The translations under genes were made by a program, and so were the position numbers. This document shows positions 8,106 through 15,419 of a stretch of DNA of 64,000 nt, piece by piece. The stretch covers positions 1-64,000 of the forward strand of contig JAUXTN010000170.1 in NCBI GenBank assembly GCA_030684355.1, read 5' to 3'. The notes below the pieces were generated by a model. It searched no databases, had not been told where the DNA came from, and worked only from the letters and a program-made list of their open reading frames with translations. The DNA comes from Pseudomonadota bacterium. GTDB taxonomy: Bacteria; Myxococcota_A; UBA796; SXON01. Position 1 is the stretch's first letter, and each line of letters begins with the position of its first letter.

Positions 8106-8738
8106 CTACGCGGCCAATGCCACGAGGAAACGCGCGAGCTGCCCGCGGTCCACCAGGGAGATCGAGACGAAGCGCGCGCCCACGTGGCGCCGCCCGTCCT
8201 GCACGCGCAGGTGCCGCACTTCGAGGCTCACGCGGAGGGGCCCGCCGCCGGGCAGGTGCAGGCTACCGGTGAGGGTGTCCCCCACGCGCAGCCGCGCGCC
8301 CTCGGCGTTGAGGAAGCCGACACCGCCGTCGGAGAGGTCGAGGACGGCGAAGGTCTGCTCGGCACCCGCGCCGTCCACCACGAACCAGTACCCGGCGTCG
8401 GCGGCGACGCCCACGCGTTGGGTGAGCCGCCGATCCGAGCACTCGACGGCCTGCGGCAGGCGCACCTGGACCCGCTCGGCATCGCAGGTGACCACCTCGC
8501 TGTGGAAGCGGTAGCTGTCACCGGGGCCCTCGTACTCCACGTAGAGCGTCATGCCGGGCGCGAGGGCCGGGGCGGCGCCGTGGAATTGGATGAACACCTC
8601 GTCACCCTCGGGGTACACGAACGTGCCGACGAAGGCGCCGCCCGGCGAGGTCACGCGGACCTCGTCGGTGGTGCCGACGGCGAAGAAGATGTGCGCCACG
8701 ATGTCCATGACATCGAACAGATATTCGCCCTGGTCCAC
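8106..8738 (-). CDS. PilZ-domain protein, paralogue B
   Basis: 210 aa starting at GTG 8738, which is preceded by a strong AGGAGG with 5-base spacing; no in-frame ATG is equally well placed. It parallels paralogue A throughout: DIVAHIFFAVG near the N-terminus, a YcgR-like beta domain, RRLTQR (RxxxR), and DLSDGG (DxSxxG). c-di-GMP binding is therefore likely. It lies 28 bases after the REC-histidine kinase gene. The two paralogues side by side look like a local duplication that has diverged, perhaps giving receptors of different affinity. Confidence 0.82.
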   Translation of the reverse strand: MDQGEYLFDVMDIVAHIFFAVGTTDEVRVTSPGGAFVGTFVYPEGDEVFIQFHGAAPALAPGMTLYVEYEGPGDSYRFHSEVVTCDAERVQVRLPQAVECSDRRLTQRVGVAADAGYWFVVDGAGAEQTFAVLDLSDGGVGFLNAEGARLRVGDTLTGSLHLPGGGPLRVSLEVRHLRVQDGRRHVGARFVSISLVDRGQLARFLVALAA

Positions 8739-8766
8739 GAGTTCCTCCTGGTTTGGTCCCTGCGGG

Positions 8767-9885
8767 CTAGCCGGCCCGGTTCGGGAGGACGAGGCGGAAG
8801 ATGGATCCGCCCCCCTCCCGGCCCAGGACCGTGACCGCGCCGCCGTGCGCTTGAGCCACGAGCTGCACGAGGAAGAGCCCGAGCCCGTGCCCGGACGGCC
8901 CCCGCGCCTCCCGCGGGCCGAGGCCCACGTACTTCTCGAACAGTCGCTCCCGCTGATCCTCGGCGACCCCGGGCCCCCGATCATGGATCTCGAACTCCAC
9001 GCCCGTGGGGGTCTGCCGCCCGAAGACCTCGACCTCGCCATCCCGCCGGCTGTACTTCACGGCGTTCTGGACGAGGTTGAAGACGCTCCGCCGCAACAAC
9101 ACGGCATCCCCCACGATGCTCGCGCGGCGGTCGACCCGGGGGCGGATCACGACGCCGCGTGCCCGCGCCGCGGGCTCGACGAGTGTCAGCGCGCCCTCGA
9201 GGATGTCCACGAGCGTCACCGGCTCGAGGTTCAGCACCAGCGCGCCGTCCTCGAGCTGCTTGATGCGGAGCATGTCGGCGAGGGTCTCGCGCATGCGCCC
9301 GCTGGCGGCCAGGAGCGTGGTGAGCTCCGAATCGGAGCACGGGGCGCCCTTGTACTGGATGCCCTCCATCATCACGAGGATGCCCGACAACGCGTTGAGC
9401 AGGTCATGGGTGACCAGCGCGACGAGATCCTCCTTCAACTGGTCGAGCCGTCGCAATTCGACGAGCTGCTTTCGGATGGTGCGGTCCTGCTGGGAGATGA
9501 GCTGGAACGACCGGAGCCGCAACATCAGCTCCCGGCGGTCGACCGGCTTGGAAAGGAAGTCGTCCGCGCCGGCCTCCAACCCGGCGTTCCGGCTGTCCTG
9601 CTCGCCCAATGCAGTGAGCAGGATGACAGGGAGGTAGCCCACGTTCGGGCGGGCCTTGATCCGCCGGCACACCTCGATGCCGTCGAGCCCGGGCATGAGC
9701 ACGTCGAGGATGACGACGTCGGGGTTGGCGGACTCGAGCACCGCGAGCGCCTCGTGGCCGTCACAGGCCTCGACGACGTTGTACGTGCGGCCCAGCCAGG
9801 CGGAGAGCAACATGCGGTTGTTCGAGTCGTCATCGACCACCAGGATCGTCGGGCGTACCGGCGCCACCAAAGCTTCCGTGTCCAT
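8767..9885 (-). CDS. Receiver-histidine kinase (REC-HisKA-HATPase)
   Basis: 372 aa, soluble. REC domain at about 13-130 with acidic pocket VVDDD, phospho-acceptor Asp61 (ILDVLMPGLDG) and Lys113 (SKP). HisKA follows, with His160 in LVTHDLLNAL. The HATPase part shows LVQNAVKYS, HDRGPGV and GHGLGLFLV. With REC first and no sensor or membrane segment, it is probably an intermediate kinase that takes its signal through REC phosphorylation. Start ATG 9885 has AGGGAG five bases upstream; a GTG six bases earlier overlaps that ribosome site and was rejected. It precedes the two PilZ genes in the same operon. Confidence 0.9.
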   Translation of the reverse strand: MDTEALVAPVRPTILVVDDDSNNRMLLSAWLGRTYNVVEACDGHEALAVLESANPDVVILDVLMPGLDGIEVCRRIKARPNVGYLPVILLTALGEQDSRNAGLEAGADDFLSKPVDRRELMLRLRSFQLISQQDRTIRKQLVELRRLDQLKEDLVALVTHDLLNALSGILVMMEGIQYKGAPCSDSELTTLLAASGRMRETLADMLRIKQLEDGALVLNLEPVTLVDILEGALTLVEPAARARGVVIRPRVDRRASIVGDAVLLRRSVFNLVQNAVKYSRRDGEVEVFGRQTPTGVEFEIHDRGPGVAEDQRERLFEKYVGLGPREARGPSGHGLGLFLVQLVAQAHGGAVTVLGREGGGSIFRLVLPNRAG

Positions 9886-9957
9886 TTTCACTCCCTGTAC
9901 GGCCCCTGCCGTCCTGCGCCATATACCACGTTCACGGACACGAACCCCACACGACGA

Positions 9958-10668
9958 TCAGGGGGATGCTTCTCCTTGTTCGATCCCCGGAAACTCCGCC
10001 CGCACGCCGGGCTCCACGCCGGGCTCCACTACCCACGAGACGATCGGTGCCGGCGCGACGTCCACGTGGCAGACCCGGGACCGATCGCCGTCCCGACGCA
10101 GCGCAATTCCGCCGCCCGCACGTTGGACGGTGAGGCTCTCCCGAATCATCCGGCCATCCCGGCGGAGCTCCCGCACCTCGGCCGTGTCACCCGGGGCGAG
10201 CAGCACCAACGCGCCGAGCCACGGGTTTGCGTCCACCAGCACGACACTCGCGGTGCCGGGGTCCGACGTCCCGAGCGCCGCGGCCTCGACCCGCAGCCCG
10301 GCCCCGCCGGTCCAGTCGACGTTGTCGACGTCCGCGCAGGCGGACGTTCCACGGACGCCGCGCGACGCGGTGACCTCCGCATCCCCCAGGTTCACCCGTT
10401 TGATTCGGAGGCGTGGCCCGGCGTCGCCGGTGCCGAGGGCCGACGCCGGTCGCGCCCGGATGTCCGCGGACACCAGGGAGGCCTGCCCGGCGGTGACCTC
10501 GTAGGAGACGAGCTCGGCCTCGGCCCAGAGCGCGTCGGGCACGGCCCCCATGCCGCCGTCGACGATCCACGCGCCTCCGGTGACGACGTCTCCCGCGGGC
10601 GCCACGACCCGATCCGTGCCGAGGCACGTCTCGACCGTGTTCACGGTGACGACGGGAACATAGGGCAT
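9958..10668 (-). CDS. Hypothetical protein between REC-EAL and REC-kinase genes
   Basis: 236 aa, no signal peptide or membrane segment. The start ATG at 10668 is preceded by AAGGAG at 10677-10682 and lies 15 bases after the REC-EAL stop, so the gene is in that operon. The protein is rich in Val, Ala and Gly with many predicted strands, and has three scattered cysteines (TCLGTD, SACADVD, RVCHVD). I do not recognise a family. Its fixed place between an EAL protein and a kinase suggests a partner or adaptor of the pathway. Confidence 0.7.
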   Translation of the reverse strand: MPYVPVVTVNTVETCLGTDRVVAPAGDVVTGGAWIVDGGMGAVPDALWAEAELVSYEVTAGQASLVSADIRARPASALGTGDAGPRLRIKRVNLGDAEVTASRGVRGTSACADVDNVDWTGGAGLRVEAAALGTSDPGTASVVLVDANPWLGALVLLAPGDTAEVRELRRDGRMIRESLTVQRAGGGIALRRDGDRSRVCHVDVAPAPIVSWVVEPGVEPGVRAEFPGIEQGEASP

Positions 10669-10683
10669 GACCAGACTCCTTGC

Positions 10684-11895
10684 CTAGCAGAACAGCGAAG
10701 CGTCGACAGTTGGGAGACCGGGGCCCGGCCGCGCGAACAGATACCCCTGGAGCAGATCGCACCCAAGCGACACGATCGTGTCGCGCTCCGCGCGGGTCTC
10801 GACCCCCTCCGCGATGACGAGGATGCCGAGCTGGCCGCAAAGATCGACCATCGCCCGCACGAGCGTGGAGCGCATGTGGTCCCGATCGATGCCACGAATG
10901 AGCGACATGTCCAACTTGACGACGTCGGGCGACAACGTGGCGAGGCTCGTGAGGCCCGCGTAGCCACACCCCAGGTCGTCCAACGCGATCTGGAAGCCGG
11001 CGTCGCGCAGGTTCTGGATGGCGGGGACGACCCCCGGCACGCCGTCGAGCCGCGCACGCTCCGTGACCTCGAACGTGAGGCGGTCGGCGAACGGCATCAG
11101 GGGGGCCCCGGGGTGACACAGCTCGGCGTCGAGGATCTCGGCGGGGTGCAGGTTGACGAAGAGGCGCTGGCCGTCGGAGAGCAGCGCGGCGCGCTCGGCG
11201 GCGGCGGCCCGCACGCGGCGCCCGAGCTCGGAGACGCGGTGATGGCGCTCCGCGGCGCCGATGATGGCGAGCGGGTTGGTGAGCTGGGTGCTGGTCGTGC
11301 GGAGCAGGATCTCGTAGGCATAGACCGAGCGGGTCGACATCCGCACGATGGGCTGGGCGGCAAGCCACATCTTGTCGAGCGCATCGTCGAGGGGCTCCTC
11401 CGGGGGCGCGGCCGGCATGAAGGAGGGTGCCGCGGCTTCGACCTGTACCCGTCGACGCATCCGTTGGATCGAGCAGACGTGGGCGGCCTCGCGCACCTCG
11501 GAGACGAAGCGGTCGTTGGTGACGGGCTTGCACAGGTAGCGGTGGACCCGGCGCTCGATGGCGCCGATGGCGGTCTCGACGGTCGGCGCCGCGGTGATGA
11601 GCACGAAGGGTACGTCGGGATCTTCATCCTGGACGATGCTGACCAGGTCGAGGCCGGTCTGGTCGTCGGGCAGCCACAAGTCGCTGACCACGGCGCTGTA
11701 AGTGCGCCCGTTCACGACGAGCGCCTTCGCCTCCGCGCTCGTCGCGACGGCGTCGACCGCGAAGTCCGCCTGCCGCAGGATCCGGGAGTACAGGTTGCGT
11801 AGCGGCTGGTTGTCCTCCACCAGGAGGACGAGGGGAAGCTCCGGCCCTGCGCCGCGGGGCGCGCCGCCGACGCGATGTTCATGCGGGCTCAACAT
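10684..11895 (-). CDS. REC-EAL response regulator, probable c-di-GMP phosphodiesterase
   Basis: 403 aa. REC at about 20-140 with LLVEDN, phospho-acceptor Asp72 (VSDLWLPDD) and Lys123 (CKP). The EAL domain at about 175-395 keeps the catalytic set: Glu195 in YEILLR (the EAL position reads EIL), Asn248 in NLHP, Glu276 in FEVTE, Asp306-Asp307 in ALDDLGCGY, Lys327 in VKLDMS, Glu363 in IAEGVET and Gln383 in LQGYLF. It therefore looks able to hydrolyse c-di-GMP, under control of receiver phosphorylation. It heads the six-gene operon that runs down to 6815 and is divergent from the HPt gene. Confidence 0.9.
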   Translation of the reverse strand: MLSPHEHRVGGAPRGAGPELPLVLLVEDNQPLRNLYSRILRQADFAVDAVATSAEAKALVVNGRTYSAVVSDLWLPDDQTGLDLVSIVQDEDPDVPFVLITAAPTVETAIGAIERRVHRYLCKPVTNDRFVSEVREAAHVCSIQRMRRRVQVEAAAPSFMPAAPPEEPLDDALDKMWLAAQPIVRMSTRSVYAYEILLRTTSTQLTNPLAIIGAAERHHRVSELGRRVRAAAAERAALLSDGQRLFVNLHPAEILDAELCHPGAPLMPFADRLTFEVTERARLDGVPGVVPAIQNLRDAGFQIALDDLGCGYAGLTSLATLSPDVVKLDMSLIRGIDRDHMRSTLVRAMVDLCGQLGILVIAEGVETRAERDTIVSLGCDLLQGYLFARPGPGLPTVDASLFC

Positions 11896-11999
11896 TTGCC
11901 AACCCTGGGTGCGAACCCCGGTATCGGCGAGACTTCTCCGAACTGTACAACGAAGTGTCGAAGCTCTGTCACGGCCCGCGACATGGACGCGCGCAGGTC

Positions 12000-12008
12000 T
12001 GGTAGCCT
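12000..12008 (+). promoter_or_regulatory. Extended -10 element, likely leaderless promoter of the HPt gene
   Basis: TGG-TAGCCT (TGn plus a TAnnnT hexamer at 12003-12008) ends 6 bases before the ATG at 12015, which would put the transcript start at or next to the start codon. No convincing -35 is seen. There is no purine-rich ribosome site either, which fits a leaderless mRNA. Confidence 0.4.
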
Positions 12009-12014
12009 CCGGGC

Positions 12015-12326
12015 ATGATCCTGCCGGACGATCCCATCCTGACCGAACTGCTGCCCAGCTTCTGCGACGATTGGGAGCGGCAGCTGGACGTGGACCGCTG
12101 GCCGGACCTCGTCGTGACGCGGAGCCGGCAGGACCTCCGTCTCTTCGGACACACGGTGATGGGCTCGTTCGCCCAGTTCGGCCTGCCCGAAGGCGCGCAC
12201 CTCGGGAAGGCGCTGATGGCCTGCGCCCGCGACGACGACTGGGAGAGGGCCGCGGGCCACGTCGACGCCCTGCGGTGCCTCCTGTCGGCGGTGCGCCGGG
12301 CGCTCGCGGGCCTCCCGTCGGCGTGA
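12015..12326 (+). CDS. Histidine phosphotransfer (HPt) protein
   Basis: 103 aa. The segment LFGHTVMGSFAQFGLP (44-59) matches the HPt signature around the phospho-accepting His (HTxKGSxxxxG), placing His at 46. The rest is helical, as expected of a four-helix HPt bundle. The protein is almost exactly one HPt domain. It probably shuttles phosphate between the hybrid kinases and the receivers on both sides of it. It is divergent from the REC-EAL operon (119-base gap) and about 300 bases before cheW. Confidence 0.75.
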   Translation: MILPDDPILTELLPSFCDDWERQLDVDRWPDLVVTRSRQDLRLFGHTVMGSFAQFGLPEGAHLGKALMACARDDDWERAAGHVDALRCLLSAVRRALAGLPSA

Positions 12327-12630
12327 CGGGACGGCGGCGCCCGGGCAACAAGTCGAGCCTCGACTGTCCATCTCCGCCAGGCCTCCCGGTTGGGGGCGAC
12401 CTCTACCCCGGCCGCCCTTCCCGGCACCGTCCAGGGCGCGTCGTCACGCGGCCCCACTCATCGAGCGACTCCCAAACGATCGAACCCCACTGTCCGGCTC
12501 ATGCCCGATCGGTGGGTGACATCCGATGACACGCATAGTGAAGGCTTGACCTCCTCCGGCGCGGACGGGCCCGGGACGCTTTGACTTCGGGCGGACCCTG
12601 AGGTAGCGTCGCGACCGCGGGGACGAGACG
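12327..12630. other. 304-base gap between HPt and cheW
   Basis: No credible coding frame. The left half is GC-rich and featureless. The right half holds the cheW promoter candidate at 12581-12609. Confidence 0.6.
12581..12609 (+). promoter_or_regulatory. Sigma-70-like promoter of the cheW-cheA operon
   Basis: TTGACT at 12581-12586, 17-base spacer, TAGCGT at 12604-12609; predicted transcript start near 12616, about 15 bases before the ATG at 12631. The -35 matches five of six consensus bases and the spacing is ideal. Confidence 0.5.
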
Positions 12631-13308
12631 ATGACGGCTGCTGACGAATCGTTACTCACCCATCGCTGGGGTGCGACCGAACGAGCGGCACGCCAGGATG
12701 TCACCTACATGCGCTCTTCCCGCGACCACGCCCGCCCGCAAGACTCCACCCCCGCCTCCGCCGAGGTGGTCGATGGCATGTTCCAGCGCCCTCCGCCCGC
12801 GCGGAACAACCGGGTCGACGTGCTCGCCATCCGTGTCCTCGGCGAAGCCCTCGCCCTCCGCGCGGATCGGATCGGCGGGGTGATGGCGCTCGGGGACGCC
12901 TCCCGGCTCGTGCGCCTGCCGGCGGCGGACCCCTCCTTGCTGGGGCTCTTGTCCGTGCGCGGGATCGTGATGCCCATCTTCAGCCTCGCGGCGCTGCTCG
13001 GCCTCCAGGGAGCCCGCCTCCAGGAAGCCCGCCTCCAGGATGTCGCGGTGCACGCGCTCCACGAGCCCCGCTGGATCGCGTGGATCGACGGTCCGAAGCC
13101 CGCCGGGTACGCGTTCGACTGCGTCGACGGTCGGGCCTGGCTCGCCCCCGAGCACCTCCTCGCGGCCGAAGGAGAGAACCCCCTGTTCGACGGCGCGGCC
13201 GTGATGGCGGACGCCGTTCGTCCGCTCGTCCGCCTCCGCTCCGCTCCCGCGGTGTGCCGGATCCTGCCATTTCCAATGCCCTGGCGCTCCGAGGCCTCGG
13301 TCGCGTGA
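12631..13308 (+). CDS. cheW: CheW-like coupling protein
   Basis: 225 aa. The core from about residue 65 matches CheW: RVLGEALALRADRIGGV, then SLLGLLSVRGIVMPIFSLAALLGL, the classic region that packs against CheA and receptors. An unusual N-terminal extension of about 60 residues precedes the core. After the core is a small in-protein repeat (LQGARLQEARLQD) encoded by a near-perfect 15-base DNA repeat. CheW normally links receptors to CheA, but no receptor gene lies in the window. It is followed by cheA after 71 bases. Confidence 0.85.
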   Translation: MTAADESLLTHRWGATERAARQDVTYMRSSRDHARPQDSTPASAEVVDGMFQRPPPARNNRVDVLAIRVLGEALALRADRIGGVMALGDASRLVRLPAADPSLLGLLSVRGIVMPIFSLAALLGLQGARLQEARLQDVAVHALHEPRWIAWIDGPKPAGYAFDCVDGRAWLAPEHLLAAEGENPLFDGAAVMADAVRPLVRLRSAPAVCRILPFPMPWRSEASVA

Positions 13309-13376
13309 CGTTCTTCGTGGCAACCAACAACGCGACAGCGCGCGCCACGGCGGCGCTCGCATCGCTCGGGGCGTGA
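13305..13376 (+). CDS. Possible 23-residue coupled mini-ORF between cheW and cheA
   Basis: A GTG overlaps the cheW stop by 4 bases (GTGA) and reads 23 codons (VTFFVATNNATARATAAL and five more) to a TGA at 13374-13376, four bases before the TTG start of cheA. It has the spacing of a translational bridge, but it is short and could be chance. Confidence 0.25.
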   Translation: MTFFVATNNATARATAALASLGA

Positions 13377-13379
13377 CGC

Positions 13380-15416
13380 TTGCAATACAACGCCCTCCAC
13401 TACTTCCGCATCGAAGCCCAGGAGCTGGTCGGCCAGCTCGCACAGGGCATGATGGAGCTCGACCGCGGCCCCGGCGATCGGGCCGTCATCCGGCGGCTGT
13501 TCCGCCTCGCGCACACGTTGAAGGGCGCCGCGCAGGTGGTGTGTCAGACCCGCCTCGCCGGGCTCTCCCACGCCATCGAAGAGCTCCTCTGTCCGTTCCA
13601 GGACGGCGTGGACCCCGTCCCCACCACGGTCCTGCGCGACGCCCTGCGCCTCGTCGACGAGATGGACGGCGAGGTCGCGCTGCTGGAGAAGCCCGTCCCC
13701 GGCACCGAGCCGGCCCCGATCGGCCAGCGGCCCACGGCGGTCCCCTACGAGACGATGCGGATCGAGCTCAAGGAGCTCGACGGGCTGCTCGCGGCGCTGT
13801 CTGAGCTCGAGGTCCAGATCGCCAGCTTCAAGCACCCCGAGGACTGCCTCGTCAACGCCCGGCGCCTCGTCGACACCCTCGGCGCCCACCTCGCCGCGCG
13901 GGCGCCCGGCGAGCCGGCGGAGGGTGACCGCTCGCTCCAGATCCTCGATGACCTCGCCCGCTCGCTCGACCGCTGCCACTTCAGCCTCCGCTCCGCCCGG
14001 GACCGCACCGAGACCGAGGTCTCGCTCCTGCACGACCGCGCGCAGCGCATGCGCCTCATCCCCACGAGCGTGCTCCTCACGACGCTCGAGCGCGCCGCGC
14101 GCGACGCCGGCCAGATGCTCGGGAAGCCCGTCGCCGTCACGTCCAACGGCGGACACCTCCACCTCGACTCGCACGTCCTGGAGACCCTGAAGGACGCCAT
14201 GCTCCAGCTCGTGCGGAACGCCGTCGTCCACGGGATCGAGTCCGCCGCGGGCCGCTCGGCGATGGGCAAGGCGGCGACCGGCCAGATCCGCCTCGGGATG
14301 GAGCGCCGCGAGGGCGGCGTCGCGATCGTCTGCTCCGACGACGGCGCGGGGATCGACATCGAGAGCATCGGCCTCGCCGCCGTCCGCAAGGGGTTCGTCA
14401 CCCCCGCCGCGGGCATGATGCTGACGCTCCCCCGCGTCGTCGACCTCCTGCGCGCCGGCGGCATCTCCACGCGGGGCGCCGCGGACATGCTCTCGGGCCG
14501 CGGGGTCGGCTTCAACGTCGTCAACGCCGCGGTCGAACGCCTCCGGGGCACGCTCACGGTGCGGAGCGAGCGCGGCAAGGGCACGACGGTCGAGCTCCTC
14601 ATCCCCGTGGCGCTCACGGCGATCCGGTCGCTGAAGGTCGAGGCCGGCGGTGTCGCCGCGTGGATCCCCATCGACGCCATCGCGCGCGCCGTGCGGGTGC
14701 CGGCGGGCGAGGTCGTGCACGGGCCGCCCGGGCGCGTCGTCACCGACACCGGGGAGACCCTCCCGTTCCTCGCCCTGCACGAGGTGCTGGAGTCCCCCTT
14801 CCCGATGTGCGCGGGGGGCACCGAGACGATGCTCCTCCTCCAGGCGGGCGGTCGACGCATCGCGCTGGGCATCGACCGCATCGTCGGCGTGCGCGACATC
14901 CTCGCCCGCCCGATCGAGCCGCACCTCACCGCGACCGGCCTGGTCGGCGCCACCACGCTCGACGCGTCCGGCCTCCCCGAGCTGGTACTGGAGCCGCGGG
15001 TGATCGTCGGCATGGCCCCGACGTTCGAGGTGGCAGCGGAGCCCGAGGAGCGGCTTCCCATCCTCATCGTAGACGACTGCCGCACCTCCCGCACCATCGA
15101 GCAGGACCTGCTCCAGGAGGCGGGCTACGAGGTCGACCTCGCGGAGACCGGCGAGGAGGGCCTGCGCCGCGCGAAGCAGCGGGCCTACGCCGCGTTCATC
15201 GTCGACGTGGAGATGCCCGGGATGGACGGCTTCGAGTTCGTGACCAACGTGCACGCGCTGCCCCTCTTCTCGCACACGCCCTGCTTCCTCGTGACATCGG
15301 GCTCCTCCGCGAGCTACCGACGCCGTGGTGAGGAGGTCGGCGTGGCCGGGTACGTACTGAAGGAGCACATCGCGCGGGGGGACCTGCTCGAGCAGCTCCG
15401 CCGGCACACGGGCTAG
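13380..15416 (+). CDS. cheA: CheA-type histidine kinase with C-terminal receiver
   Basis: 678 aa. N-terminal HPt (P1) with His45 in LAHTLKGAAQ, a short linker with no clear P2, dimerisation helices, HATPase from about 255 (LVRNAVVHGIE, CSDDGAGID, SGRGVGFNVVNA), a CheW-like P5 domain at about 415-545, and a C-terminal REC (LIVDDCRTSRT, FIVDVEMPGMDG). An in-frame TGA sits just upstream, so the start is TTG 13380; the first in-frame ATG would remove the first HPt helix. CheA-REC fusions are typical of complex chemosensory-like pathways (Frz/Pil/Wsp type) in which phosphate passes within the kinase. It is followed after three bases by the hybrid kinase. Confidence 0.92.
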   Translation: MQYNALHYFRIEAQELVGQLAQGMMELDRGPGDRAVIRRLFRLAHTLKGAAQVVCQTRLAGLSHAIEELLCPFQDGVDPVPTTVLRDALRLVDEMDGEVALLEKPVPGTEPAPIGQRPTAVPYETMRIELKELDGLLAALSELEVQIASFKHPEDCLVNARRLVDTLGAHLAARAPGEPAEGDRSLQILDDLARSLDRCHFSLRSARDRTETEVSLLHDRAQRMRLIPTSVLLTTLERAARDAGQMLGKPVAVTSNGGHLHLDSHVLETLKDAMLQLVRNAVVHGIESAAGRSAMGKAATGQIRLGMERREGGVAIVCSDDGAGIDIESIGLAAVRKGFVTPAAGMMLTLPRVVDLLRAGGISTRGAADMLSGRGVGFNVVNAAVERLRGTLTVRSERGKGTTVELLIPVALTAIRSLKVEAGGVAAWIPIDAIARAVRVPAGEVVHGPPGRVVTDTGETLPFLALHEVLESPFPMCAGGTETMLLLQAGGRRIALGIDRIVGVRDILARPIEPHLTATGLVGATTLDASGLPELVLEPRVIVGMAPTFEVAAEPEERLPILIVDDCRTSRTIEQDLLQEAGYEVDLAETGEEGLRRAKQRAYAAFIVDVEMPGMDGFEFVTNVHALPLFSHTPCFLVTSGSSASYRRRGEEVGVAGYVLKEHIARGDLLEQLRRHTG

Positions 15417-15419
15417 CCG

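Noticed and set aside
8551-11802. Plus-strand frame of 1083 codons
   Set aside because: Antisense to the PilZ, kinase, unknown and REC-EAL genes; composition is that of a shadow frame.
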